From: Mesorhizobium loti
Lineage (GTDB): Bacteria; Pseudomonadota; Alphaproteobacteria; Rhizobiales; Rhizobiaceae
NCBI GenBank assembly: GCA_014189435.1
Contig: CP050293.1
Coordinates: forward strand, 873,001-937,000
Length of the DNA stretch: 64,000 nucleotides
Direction of reading: 5' to 3'
Shown piece after piece: positions 1-7,843 of the stretch (its first letter is position 1; the number at the start of each line of letters is the position of its first letter). The notes beneath the pieces were generated by a model that had not been told where the DNA came from, did not search any database, and was given only the letters and a program-made list of their open reading frames with translations. Made by a program: the position numbers and the translations under genes.

Positions 1-624
1 GAGGCGATCGCCGAGATCGGCGAGCTGTGTGCCCGCGCATGCCTGACCATCGGCTATACGGGGGCCGGCACGTTCGAGTTCCTCTACGAGGACGGGCGCT
101 TCTCTTTCATCGAGATGAACACCCGCGTGCAGGTGGAGCATCCCGTCACCGAGCTCGTCACCGGCATCGATATCGTGCGCGAGCAGATCCGCATCGCTCG
201 GGGCGAACCCCTGTCGTTCAGCCAGGAAGACATCCGCATTCAGGGCCACGCTGTCGAATGCCGCATCAACGCTGAAAATCCCTACAGCTTTCGGCCGCAT
301 CCGGGTCGTGTCGAGCGCTGGACGCCGCCCGGTGGTCCCGGAATCCGCGTCGAATCGCATCTTTACTCCGGCTACACGGTGCCGCCGCATTACGATTCGC
401 TGGTGGCCAAGCTGCTGGCGCATGGCGCGACGCGGGCCGAGGCGATCCGGCGCATGAGCGGCGCGCTGGGCGAGATGGAGGCCGTCGGCATCGCCACCAA
501 TGCGCCGCTGCACGGCATCCTGATGGAAGAGCCCGGCTTCGCCGCCGGCGGCTTCGATATCCATCATCTCGAACATCTCATTGAAGGCGGTCTGCTCCAG
601 GGACGAGACGGCGATGACGGTTGA
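1..624 (+). CDS. Biotin carboxylase (AccC-like), C-terminal part
   Basis: This is the 207-residue C-terminus of an ATP-grasp biotin carboxylase; the N-terminus lies outside the window. The family carboxylates biotin on a carrier protein using ATP and bicarbonate. Visible signatures are the ATP-grasp segment FIEMNTRVQVEHPVTE near residues 36-51, the typical ECRINAENP stretch and the C-terminal SGYTVPPHYDSLVAKLL block. The reading frame is open from base 1. The stop overlaps the start of the next gene (614) by 11 bases, so the two are translationally coupled. Because an AccB-like carrier and PxpA follow, it belongs to the accessory carboxylase set often found with 5-oxoprolinase genes rather than being clearly the housekeeping AccC. 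The family call is secure; the substrate is not. Confidence 0.93.
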   Translation, partial: EAIAEIGELCARACLTIGYTGAGTFEFLYEDGRFSFIEMNTRVQVEHPVTELVTGIDIVREQIRIARGEPLSFSQEDIRIQGHAVECRINAENPYSFRPHPGRVERWTPPGGPGIRVESHLYSGYTVPPHYDSLVAKLLAHGATRAEAIRRMSGALGEMEAVGIATNAPLHGILMEEPGFAAGGFDIHHLEHLIEGGLLQGRDGDDG

Positions 625-1010
625 GGAGATCGAAAGGCTGACCGCCTGGTGCGCAAGCGCCGGCATAGGCGAGATCGAATTGGTGGAGGCCGGCTTTTTC
701 GCTTCGCCTGCATATGCAGGCCGTTGTTGTGGCAGCACCCCTGGCTGCTGCCGGAGCGCCGAAGGCTGAAACGGTCTTCAAGGGCGTGCGTGCGCCCGGC
801 GTCGGCGTGTTCCGTCTCGATCATCCAACGACCGGTCGGCCGGTTGCCGAACCTGGCCAGACGGTTCGCAAGGGCGAGACGGTCGGCGTCCTGCAGGTCG
901 GCCCATGCCTGAAGGCCGTGCTCGCGCCGGCAGACGGCGTTCTGGGCGCGGCGCTGGTCGAGGACGGAGCGATCGTCGGTTACGGCACGCCGCTCTACGA
1001 GCTGGCGTGA
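614..1010 (+). CDS. AccB-like biotin/lipoyl carrier protein, apparent N-terminal frameshift
   Basis: The gene starts at ATG 614, overlapping the biotin carboxylase gene, and reads MTVEEIERLTAW and onward. At the T5 run (695-699) that frame goes astray and soon stops (769). Dropping one T joins it to the frame that continues as SLRLHMQAVVVAAP and ends at 1010 with a complete biotinyl/lipoyl barrel (VKAPGVGVF-like start, GYGTPLYEL end). Either the gene carries a 1-base insertion or the base is a sequencing error. An internal ATG at 714 could give a 98-residue product that keeps the whole barrel. The hairpin where carriers normally have AMKM reads QVGPCLKAVLAP; the position of the biotinyl lysine is a proline and the nearest lysine is three residues later. 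Confidence 0.75.
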
Positions 1011-1050
1011 GGGCGCCGGCAATGGTTGAAACCACACTGAGGAAAGCGCC

Positions 1051-1824
1051 ATGACGGGATTGCAGGTCGATATCAATTCCGACATGGGCGAGGGTTTTGG
1101 AGCCTACAGGCTTGGCGACGACGCAGCGATCCTCGACATCGTCAGTTCCGCCAATGTCGCCTGCGGCTTTCATGCCGGCGACCCCGAGATCATGGCAGCC
1201 ACGTTCTCGATGGCGCGCGAAAAGGGCGTCGCCGTTGGCGCGCATCCGAGCTTCGCCGATTTGTGGGGATTCGGACGCCGCATCATCCCGCATTCCATGG
1301 ATGAGATCGAAAGGCTGGTCGCCTACCAGATCGGGGCGGCGCAGGCGCTTTCCGCCTATGCCGGCCACCCGATCCGCTACGTGAAGGCGCATGGCGCGCT
1401 GGGCAACCTTACCCAGACAGACCGTGGCGTCGCCGAAGCCGTGACGCGCGCGGTGAAGGCCGTCGATCCCCGCCTGATCTGCCTGGCCATTGCGCTCGGC
1501 TTCCAGGACAGGATCGCACGTGACGCGGGCCTGACGGTCAGGTCCGAAATCTTTGCCGACCGCGCCTATACGGAGGAAGGCTTTCTTGTCTCGCGCAAGC
1601 TGGACGGCGCGGTCATCCACGATGCGGAGAAGGCGGCGGAACGGGTCGTGCGGATGGTCAAGCAAGGCGCCATCGAAACGCTTTCCGGGCAGATGCTGCA
1701 GACGCCGATCGATTCGATCTGCGTCCACAGTGACACGCCGGCGGCCGTCGCCATCGCCGCGCACGTCAGGAGACGGCTGGAGGCGAGCGGCGTCAGGGTC
1801 AGGGCGTTCGCAGCAACGACCTGA
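1051..1824 (+). CDS. pxpA: 5-oxoprolinase subunit PxpA (LamB/YcsF family)
   Basis: This 257-residue protein is of the usual family length. PxpA works with PxpB and PxpC in ATP-dependent cleavage of 5-oxo-L-proline to glutamate in the cytoplasm. The hallmark N-terminus VDINSDMGEGFGAY, then SSANVACGFHAGDP and the HPSFADLWGFGRR segment are all present. A purine-rich stretch (GAGGAAAG) precedes the ATG at 1051. It follows the biotin carboxylase and AccB-like genes on the same strand, whereas pxpB and pxpC lie 3-5 kb away on the other strand. It is the last gene of its strand before a convergent gene. The family assignment is strong; the physiological substrate in this context is inferred. Confidence 0.94.
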   Translation: MTGLQVDINSDMGEGFGAYRLGDDAAILDIVSSANVACGFHAGDPEIMAATFSMAREKGVAVGAHPSFADLWGFGRRIIPHSMDEIERLVAYQIGAAQALSAYAGHPIRYVKAHGALGNLTQTDRGVAEAVTRAVKAVDPRLICLAIALGFQDRIARDAGLTVRSEIFADRAYTEEGFLVSRKLDGAVIHDAEKAAERVVRMVKQGAIETLSGQMLQTPIDSICVHSDTPAAVAIAAHVRRRLEASGVRVRAFAATT

Positions 1825-1833
1825 GCACGGCGG

Positions 1834-1875
1834 AACGGTTACGCGGCCGCGCCGGAGGGCACGGCCGCCACCGTT
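1834..1875. terminator. Bidirectional hairpin between convergent genes
   Basis: The arms GCGGCCG (1843-1849) and CGGCCGC (1862-1868) pair perfectly around a 12-base loop. The outer arms AACGGT (1834-1839) and ACCGTT (1870-1875) extend the stem. It lies exactly between the convergent pxpA stop and the stop of the racemase-family gene, so it probably ends transcription from both sides. Confidence 0.6.
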
Positions 1876-2901
1876 TCAGAACCAGACATCGCTGAGGCGA
1901 TGTCCGCGTGGATAAGGGTCTGTCGGGTCGAGGCCATATTGGCCGATGCTGGTGATCCAGGCCTGTCCGGCGATGGTGACCACGATAGCGTCGCGATCGC
2001 CAACGCGCGCATTGGCGATCACGCGGGAATCGAAATGGGTCCCGATGATCGACTTGTTGCGGAACAACTCGCCCTTGGCGATCTGCCCCTTTGCCGACAT
2101 CACCGCCAACCGCCCGGTGGTGCCGGTGCCTGTCGGCGAGCGGTCGAGCCTGCCATGCAGACACACCGTGCCGTTGACGCTTTCCACGCGCCCGTCGACG
2201 CGCTCGATCGGGCCTTCGAATATGACGTTGGACACGTCGCGGATCTTCGCGTTCTCCGGATGCACGACCTCGAGCTGCTCGTTGACCGCCTTCTTGATAC
2301 GTTGGCCCATCAGCGACATCTGGTGAGCCTCGTCGGGTTTCACGGCAAAGCCGAGTGCGCGGGCATTCACATGGGCAAAAGTCATGCCGCCATAGGAGGT
2401 GTCGACGGTGATCGTGCCGAGCCCCTCGACTTCGACATGCGTGTCGAGGTGGAAGGCGAAAGCCGGCACATTGGTGAACTCCACCTGCTTCACCTTGCCG
2501 TTCTCGCAGAGGCAGCGCACCTCGATCATGCCGGCCGGCGCTTCCATGCGTAGCCGCGTCTCGGGTTCCTTCATCGGCACCATGCCCGTCTCCAGCGCCA
2601 CGGTGGCGACGCAGATGGTGTTCGAACCCGACATGGGCGGGTATTCGGTGCTTTCCATGATCACATAGCCGAGGTCGGCCGAGCGATCGCAGGGTGGCAG
2701 GATGATGTTGGCGTTGACGTAGGGCGCGCCGCGCGGTTCGAAGAGAACGAGCCCGCGTATGTCATCCATATGCTCTTGCAGATATTCCTTCTTTTCGAAC
2801 ATGGTCTTGCCGGGCACGTCCATGACGCCGCCGGTGATCACATTGCCTACTTCTCCCTCGGCGTGGCAGCCGACGACCGTGAATGTTCTTGACCAGCGCA
2901 T
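1876..2901 (-). CDS. Proline racemase superfamily protein with Ser/Thr at both catalytic positions
   Basis: The 341-residue protein starts at ATG 2901, preceded by AAAGGGAGAAAA; longer frames upstream run into the neighbouring gene. The family includes proline racemase, 4-hydroxyproline 2-epimerase (thiol pair) and trans-3-hydroxy-L-proline dehydratase (second thiol replaced by Thr). Here the first motif reads PPMSGSNTIC with Ser91 where the first cysteine sits. The second reads DRSPTGTGT with Thr257 where the second cysteine sits. A normal two-thiol racemase mechanism is therefore not possible. The upstream co-directional gene codes for an Ldh-family imine reductase, so dehydration of a hydroxyproline-like compound to a cyclic imine followed by reduction is a fair inference. 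It is the last gene of a six-gene - strand operon. Confidence 0.85.
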   Translation of the reverse strand: MRWSRTFTVVGCHAEGEVGNVITGGVMDVPGKTMFEKKEYLQEHMDDIRGLVLFEPRGAPYVNANIILPPCDRSADLGYVIMESTEYPPMSGSNTICVATVALETGMVPMKEPETRLRMEAPAGMIEVRCLCENGKVKQVEFTNVPAFAFHLDTHVEVEGLGTITVDTSYGGMTFAHVNARALGFAVKPDEAHQMSLMGQRIKKAVNEQLEVVHPENAKIRDVSNVIFEGPIERVDGRVESVNGTVCLHGRLDRSPTGTGTTGRLAVMSAKGQIAKGELFRNKSIIGTHFDSRVIANARVGDRDAIVVTIAGQAWITSIGQYGLDPTDPYPRGHRLSDVWF

Positions 2902-2953
2902 TTTTCTCCCTTTCCCCTTGATGACCAAACCTGAGTGAGGCGGACGGATCACC

Positions 2954-3982
2954 TCAAACGCCGCCGAGTCCTTCTTCAAGAAATCGATCGAGCTGTTCGA
3001 TTTCCTGAGCCGAGAGGCTGATGCCGCCACTCTCCGATGCTGCTCGGGCAATGAATCGCCGCTGCGAGGGCAGGCGCGCGCCCTGGCCAAGGATCGCCTC
3101 GAACAGAGTTTCAGCTCGACCCAGCGGGTTGCCGGGACGACCGGCGGAAAAAGCCTGTGGCGAGAAAGCGAGGATCAGCTCTCCATGCGATGGATAGAGC
3201 GTCGTGGTGCCGAGCAGATCGAGTGCCTCGGGGCTGGTCAGGTCGCCGATCATGATCCCGGCGAGCAGCTCGATCATTGTCGCGATGGCTGAGCCCTTGT
3301 GACCGCCGAAGGGAAGCATGGCGCCCGCCAGGGCGGCTTCGGGATCGGTTGTTGGCCTGCCGTCAGAATCCATGGCCCAGCCTTCCGGCAGCTTCTTGCC
3401 GGCCCGGCGGTGCAGCTCGATCTCACCGCGCGCGGCAACCGAGGTCGCGAAGTCGAAAACATAAGGCTGTCCGTCGCGCGGCCAGCCAAAGGCAAAAGGA
3501 TTGGTGCCCAGCAAGGGTCCGTTGCCGCCGGTCGGAGCGACCGTGGCGTAGCTCGGGCACATGGCAAGGCCGGCAAGGCCTGCCTGCGTCAGAGCTTCGA
3601 CCTCCACCCAAAGGGCGGAAAAATGTACCGCATCGTTGATCGCGAGCGCGGCAATGCCGCACGAACGTGCCCGTTCGACCAGCACCGGCAGACCCAGTTC
3701 GAATGCTGGGTTGGCGAAGCCGTGCTTCGCATCCACTTTCACGATGGCGGGCGCGCCTTGCGGCAACAATTCAGGCACCGCGTTCGGGTTCACCTTCCCG
3801 GCCCTGATCGTCCGCAGGGCGCCATCGATCCGGTAGACACCATGTGACTTGCAGGCATCGCGTTCCGCCGCGACGATGACCCTTGTGATGGCGCTGGCCT
3901 GGATGGGGTTCAGTCCGGCCTTGCGGAAAATTGCATCGACGCGCTCATGCAGGGCATCGATGGTGAGAACGGTGCTGGTCAT
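2954..3982 (-). CDS. Malate/lactate/ureidoglycolate dehydrogenase family oxidoreductase (DpkA-like)
   Basis: This is a 342-residue NAD(P)H-dependent oxidoreductase of the Ldh2/DpkA family, which includes delta1-pyrroline/piperideine-2-carboxylate reductase as well as malate and ureidoglycolate dehydrogenases. Visible family features are the ACKSHGVYRI segment, the conserved HFSALWVEVEAL stretch carrying the active-site His, and GTNPFAFGWPRDG followed by PFGGHKGSAIATMIELLAG. It lies 52 bases upstream of the racemase-family gene in the same operon. If that partner is a hydroxyproline dehydratase, this protein would reduce delta1-pyrroline-2-carboxylate to proline. The family is clear; the substrate is inferred from the neighbour. 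Confidence 0.87.
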   Translation of the reverse strand: MTSTVLTIDALHERVDAIFRKAGLNPIQASAITRVIVAAERDACKSHGVYRIDGALRTIRAGKVNPNAVPELLPQGAPAIVKVDAKHGFANPAFELGLPVLVERARSCGIAALAINDAVHFSALWVEVEALTQAGLAGLAMCPSYATVAPTGGNGPLLGTNPFAFGWPRDGQPYVFDFATSVAARGEIELHRRAGKKLPEGWAMDSDGRPTTDPEAALAGAMLPFGGHKGSAIATMIELLAGIMIGDLTSPEALDLLGTTTLYPSHGELILAFSPQAFSAGRPGNPLGRAETLFEAILGQGARLPSQRRFIARAASESGGISLSAQEIEQLDRFLEEGLGGV

Positions 3983-4021
3983 TTCTGGCCTTCGGGTTTG
4001 GCTGCGCGAATGCAGGTGCCG

Positions 4022-5185
4022 TCAAAAATCCAGACCACCGGCAAAGGCTCTTAGATCCTGTGCAAGCAAAGCGGGCTGCTCGAGGGCTGCGAAATGACCA
4101 CCGCGCGGCATCGCTGTCCACTGGCGGATGTCCTTGAAGACGCGCCCGACCCAGCTCCGTGGCGGCATCGGCAGCTCTTTGGGAAACAACGCCACCGCAA
4201 GCGGGACATGGATCGTCGTGCCGGGCGCGAATGCAAGCGGCCGGGCGCGCGTTTCCCAATAGAGCCGCATCGACGAAGCGATGGTCCGGGTGAACCAGTA
4301 AAGCGAGATGTTGGCGAGCATGTCGTCGCGCGCAAATGCGGCGTTGGCCAGATCGCCGTCGCAATCGCTCCAGTCGCGGAATTTTTCGATCATCCACGCT
4401 GCCAGTCCGACCGGCGAATCCGTCAGCCCGTAGGCAAGCGTTTGGGGGCGCGTCGCTTGGATATGAGCATAGGCGCCGTCAAGATCCGCCCATCCGGCCT
4501 TCCGTTTTAGGAAGGTGCGTTCTTCCGGCGTCAAGTCGCCGGCCGGGCTGGCATCGTGAGGAGGTGAGAATGAGCCGGGGATGAAATTCAGATGCACCCC
4601 GGCGAGACTGTCGGGATGCGCGTGCGCCAGGCAGGTCGACACGCTGGCGCCAAGATCCCCTCCCTGGGCGAGATATCGTTTGTAGCCGAGACGGCTCATC
4701 AACTCGGCCCAAAGGTCGGCAATTGTGAACAGGTTGAGACCAGGTCTGCTCGGCCGGCTCGAAAAGCCATAGCCGGGAATCGACGGGACCACGACGTTGA
4801 AGGCGTCCTCCCGTCTTCCGCCATGCGAAAGCGGGTCGGTCAGAAGTGGGATCAGCCTGTGAAATTCGAAGACGCTGCCAGGCCAGCCATGGGTGAGTAT
4901 GACCGTCCTGCCGGTCGCAACAGCGGCGCGCGCATGGATGAAATGGATGGTTTGGCCGCCGATATCCGTCTGGTAGTGCGGATGGATGTTCCAGGCGGCT
5001 TCCTGCTTGCGCCAGTCGAAGCCGGTGCACCAGTGCTGCATAAGCCGCCGCAGTTCCTCGTGCTCCGTTCCCTGCGCCCAGCCAATTCCCTGCAACTGGT
5101 CCGGCTCGCGCCAGTTCGAGATGCGCTTGTTCAAATCGTCGATTTCAGGCTGGGCAATCTCGATCGTGAAGGGGCGAATTTTCAT
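4022..5185 (-). CDS. Epoxide hydrolase with N-terminal EHN domain
   Basis: The 387-residue alpha/beta-hydrolase starts at ATG 5185, overlapping the pxpC stop by four bases; the longer frame upstream is only open sequence across pxpC. The N-terminal EHN region spans about residues 1-90. The oxyanion-hole motif HGWPGS is at 99-104, the nucleophile Asp177 in QGGDLGA, and the catalytic His in PRGGHFAALEQP near residue 363. A lid Tyr is seen in SLYWFTRT. The family opens epoxides to diols through an alkyl-enzyme ester on the Asp. It is unusual inside a 5-oxoprolinase operon. The substrate is unknown. Confidence 0.9.
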   Translation of the reverse strand: MKIRPFTIEIAQPEIDDLNKRISNWREPDQLQGIGWAQGTEHEELRRLMQHWCTGFDWRKQEAAWNIHPHYQTDIGGQTIHFIHARAAVATGRTVILTHGWPGSVFEFHRLIPLLTDPLSHGGRREDAFNVVVPSIPGYGFSSRPSRPGLNLFTIADLWAELMSRLGYKRYLAQGGDLGASVSTCLAHAHPDSLAGVHLNFIPGSFSPPHDASPAGDLTPEERTFLKRKAGWADLDGAYAHIQATRPQTLAYGLTDSPVGLAAWMIEKFRDWSDCDGDLANAAFARDDMLANISLYWFTRTIASSMRLYWETRARPLAFAPGTTIHVPLAVALFPKELPMPPRSWVGRVFKDIRQWTAMPRGGHFAALEQPALLAQDLRAFAGGLDF

Positions 5186-6162
5186 GGAGCCCTCTGCTCG
5201 CCGGCCATGAGGTTCCGGGCCGCGACAAAGTCGCGACGTTGCTGCCGGTTCGCGCGATGCGCTTCCGTCGACGCTTCGATCGAGACCGCTGAGAAACGCA
5301 GGCGCGCCCCGACCGGCGCTTGCGCCAGCCGCCAGAAATCGGCTTCGATCACCGTGGCGATCTTCGGATAGCCGCCGCAGGTGTTGGCATCGGCAAGCTG
5401 GATGATCGGCTGGCCGGACGGCGGCACCTGGACGGTGCCGGGTACGATGCCATGCGAAAGCAATTCCAGCGGCGAGAGGAGGGAAAGCGTCGCCCCGGAA
5501 AGGCGATATCCCATCCGGTTGGCGTCGTTGGTGATGCTCCACTCGCTGTCGGTGAAAGCCGCCTGGGCCTCCGGCGTGAAAGCGTCGAACTCGGCGGCTG
5601 GCAGAACCCGCAATTCGATTGCCGAGGCCATGCCGTCCGCCGCGCCCCGTCGCTCCTCCAGCGCCGCGCCAATCCCGCCCTTGGGAAACAGGCATTGCGC
5701 CGGATTGAGCGCAAGCCGGTCGCCGCGCGACAGGCCGCGTCCGCTGAGCCCACCGAAATTGCCTTTCACATCCGTCGCGCGCGACCCCATGACGGGCGGC
5801 AGATCGAGCCCGCCGGCAAAGGCGATGTAGGAGCGAGCACCGACGCGTGGTGCTTCAAGGACAAGGGTCTCGCCGGCGCGGATCGTCATGGCCCACCAGG
5901 GCGGGCAGGGCCGATCGCCGACACTGACGGCGCAATCCGCACCGGTGATGGCGACGGCGGTGTCGATATGCACGCGCAGCCTGAACGGATGCAGCGCGAC
6001 CTCGATCCCGGCAGCCGAGGGATCATTGCCCAGCATGAGATTGGCGATCGCCAGCGCCTGCGCGTCCATGGCGCCACCATGGCTGACCCCCAGCGCCAGA
6101 TGACCGGGCCGGCCGAGATCCTGGACCGTGTTCGGCAGGCCGGTGGTGAGGATCTCGATCAT
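5182..6162 (-). CDS. pxpC: 5-oxoprolinase subunit PxpC (KipA/AHS2 family)
   Basis: The 326-residue protein starts at ATG 6162, overlapping the pxpB stop by four bases (ATGA). The hallmark N-terminus reads TVQDLGRPGHLALGVSHGGA, followed by ANLMLGNDPSAAGIEV. The conserved DANRMGYRLSG and STPGTVQVPP-like (VPGTVQVPPSGQP) segments occur later. PxpC forms the carboxyltransferase-like partner of PxpB. The same domain pair occurs in urea carboxylase next to a biotin carboxylase and biotinyl domain, which makes the nearby biotin-carboxylase and AccB-like genes notable. Confidence 0.93.
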   Translation of the reverse strand: MIEILTTGLPNTVQDLGRPGHLALGVSHGGAMDAQALAIANLMLGNDPSAAGIEVALHPFRLRVHIDTAVAITGADCAVSVGDRPCPPWWAMTIRAGETLVLEAPRVGARSYIAFAGGLDLPPVMGSRATDVKGNFGGLSGRGLSRGDRLALNPAQCLFPKGGIGAALEERRGAADGMASAIELRVLPAAEFDAFTPEAQAAFTDSEWSITNDANRMGYRLSGATLSLLSPLELLSHGIVPGTVQVPPSGQPIIQLADANTCGGYPKIATVIEADFWRLAQAPVGARLRFSAVSIEASTEAHRANRQQRRDFVAARNLMAGEQRAP

Positions 6163-6821
6163 GCCTCGATCTCCGCGATTGCGAATCGGATCGTGTCTCC
6201 GGGCCTGAGCAGCACGGGCAATTCCGCTTCGGCCTTGAACAGCTTCACGTCGGTATGGCCGATGATGTGCCATCCGGACGGCGCGGTCATCGGCATGATA
6301 CCCGCCTGCGCGCCGCCAATGATGACGGCGCCCTCGACGACTTTGAGGCGAGGCGTGCTGCGCCTTGCCCAGCTGAGCCGCGGGTCGAGACCGGACAGAT
6401 AGGGAAAGCCCGGCATGGCGCCGATGGCGGCGACGGTGTAGCTGGCCGCCGCGTGGCGCCTGACGGTCTCGTCGACGGACAGGCCGCAATGCGCGGCCCA
6501 GCCGGCGAGGTCCTCGCCGCGAGTTCCGCCATAGCTGACGGGAATGGTATGATGCGTGCCGGTTACCGCGTGGGCGTCGGTGCAGGCCCAGAGCGACATC
6601 AGTTGACTGCCGACGCTTTTGGCGTCCGTAGCGAGCGGGTCAAACACCACCAGCAGGTTGTTCATGCCGGGAACGGCCTCGCGCACCCCCTCGAGGGTCA
6701 GCGCGGCATTCGCAACCGCCCAGACCAGCTCCTGGGTGGCATCATTGAAAGCCCCCTGCGCGCCATCGAGCAGCAGCGCGCCTGATCCCGCAAGACTGAT
6801 GTGGGGCGTACCGGCAACCAC
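6159..6821 (-). CDS. pxpB: 5-oxoprolinase subunit PxpB (KipI/AHS1 family)
   Basis: This 220-residue protein appears to start at GTG 6821 with AAGGA about ten bases upstream. Typical family features are the IPVSYGG strand, MPGFPYLSGLDPRL, and the GAVIIGGAQAGIMPMTAPSG run followed by GWHIIGHT. It overlaps pxpC by four bases and follows the SDR gene after six bases, so the genes form one transcript. PxpB and PxpC act together with PxpA, which here is encoded on the opposite strand 4-5 kb away. Confidence 0.93.
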   Translation of the reverse strand: MVAGTPHISLAGSGALLLDGAQGAFNDATQELVWAVANAALTLEGVREAVPGMNNLLVVFDPLATDAKSVGSQLMSLWACTDAHAVTGTHHTIPVSYGGTRGEDLAGWAAHCGLSVDETVRRHAAASYTVAAIGAMPGFPYLSGLDPRLSWARRSTPRLKVVEGAVIIGGAQAGIMPMTAPSGWHIIGHTDVKLFKAEAELPVLLRPGDTIRFAIAEIEA

Positions 6822-6827
6822 GGGCGG

Positions 6828-7604
6828 TCAGTCCTTCACCGGCACCGTATAATTCAGGATCAGGCGGCCGCCATCCGGATAGATGGTCTGGCCGACAATG
6901 TAGGAAGCGTCGTCGCTAGCCAGGAAGGATGCGACGCTGGCGATCTCCGAAGGTTCGCCACATCGGCCGCTCGGCGTGCGCGACAGGATGGTCTGGCGCT
7001 GCGCTTCGCTGGCCATGACGGAACTCTTGACCATGTCGGTCAGGATGGTGCCGGGGCCGATGGCGTTGACGCGGATGTTGTGCGGGATCAGTCCGACGGC
7101 CATCACCGCCGTCAGCTGCTTGATGCCACCCTTGGACACGGCATAGGCGACGGAATTGGGAATGGCCAGAATGGCGTTGATCGACGACATGTTGATGATC
7201 GAGCCGCCGCGTCCCTGCGCGATCATGGCCCTTGCCGCGGCTTGCCCGAGCAGGAAGGGCGCCTTGAGATTGACGCGCTGAACCAGGTCGAAGGCCTCCT
7301 CGGGGAAGTCGACGAAATCGTCCAGATGGATGATGCCGGCATTGTTGATGAGCACGTCGACACCGCCGAAGCTTTGCATGGCCTTGGCAATAATGCCGTC
7401 GGCCATATCCCTGTTGATTTCGGAAAGGTCGGCGGACAGCCAGACGGCGCGCTCGCCAAGACGTTCGGCATGCGCGCGCCCGCGATCTGCCTGCACGTCG
7501 ACAAGCACAACCTTGGCGCCATCGGCATGAAAGCGCTCGGCGCAGGCAAGGCCCAGGCCTTGTGCCGCCCCGGTAACGATCACGACTTTTCCTGCGTGCT
7601 TCAC
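6828..7604 (-). CDS. SDR family NAD(P)-dependent oxidoreductase
   Basis: The likely start is GTG 7604, which has AAAAGGG eight bases upstream and gives the usual short lead into the nucleotide-binding turn TGAAQGLG; an ATG at 7628 is a weaker option. The product has about 258 residues. NNAG is present ([13 protein letters not shown] [10 protein letters not shown]). The catalytic Ser in MSSINAI and Tyr/Lys in VAYAVSKGG match classical SDRs, and the C-terminal DDASYIVGQTIYPDGG is typical. It is the first gene of the - strand operon (SDR, pxpB, pxpC, epoxide hydrolase, reductase, racemase-like). Its substrate cannot be read from the sequence. Confidence 0.9.
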   Translation of the reverse strand: MKHAGKVVIVTGAAQGLGLACAERFHADGAKVVLVDVQADRGRAHAERLGERAVWLSADLSEINRDMADGIIAKAMQSFGGVDVLINNAGIIHLDDFVDFPEEAFDLVQRVNLKAPFLLGQAAARAMIAQGRGGSIINMSSINAILAIPNSVAYAVSKGGIKQLTAVMAVGLIPHNIRVNAIGPGTILTDMVKSSVMASEAQRQTILSRTPSGRCGEPSEIASVASFLASDDASYIVGQTIYPDGGRLILNYTVPVKD

Positions 7605-7843
7605 AACCCAATCCCTTTTCACAATCATGACATTTATGGATATGTTATCCAATCTATCTTGAACTTCGACGCCATTGCAAGCCCGGATGGGCGGAGTCGT
7701 GGGGTCGGGTTGGCCCGCCACGCGCCATTCGTAAGCTGCTTTGGCTTTTTTCCGCCGACCATCGCAAGGTCGGTTGACTCCACCGAATTAATTGTGATTG
7801 GATACTATATTCACAAAAGTGCCGACGACGGGGAGTGCAGGCG
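7605..7843. promoter_or_regulatory. Divergent promoter region with two related dyads
   Basis: This 239-base gap separates two divergent operons and is locally AT-rich. It contains the perfect dyad TGGATA-TGT-TATCCA at 7637-7651 and a near copy TGGATA-CTA-TATTCA at 7799-7813. The second lies inside a further inverted repeat TTGTGA (7792-7797) / TCACAA (7811-7816). The spacing near each divergent start suits operators for one regulator controlling both directions. Dyads of this size suit a GntR-type dimer, but no regulator gene is adjacent and the identity is unknown. Confidence 0.55.

Noticed and set aside
1897..2553. + strand frames opposite the racemase-family gene
   Set aside because: Shadows of a gene with clear motifs; no ribosome site.
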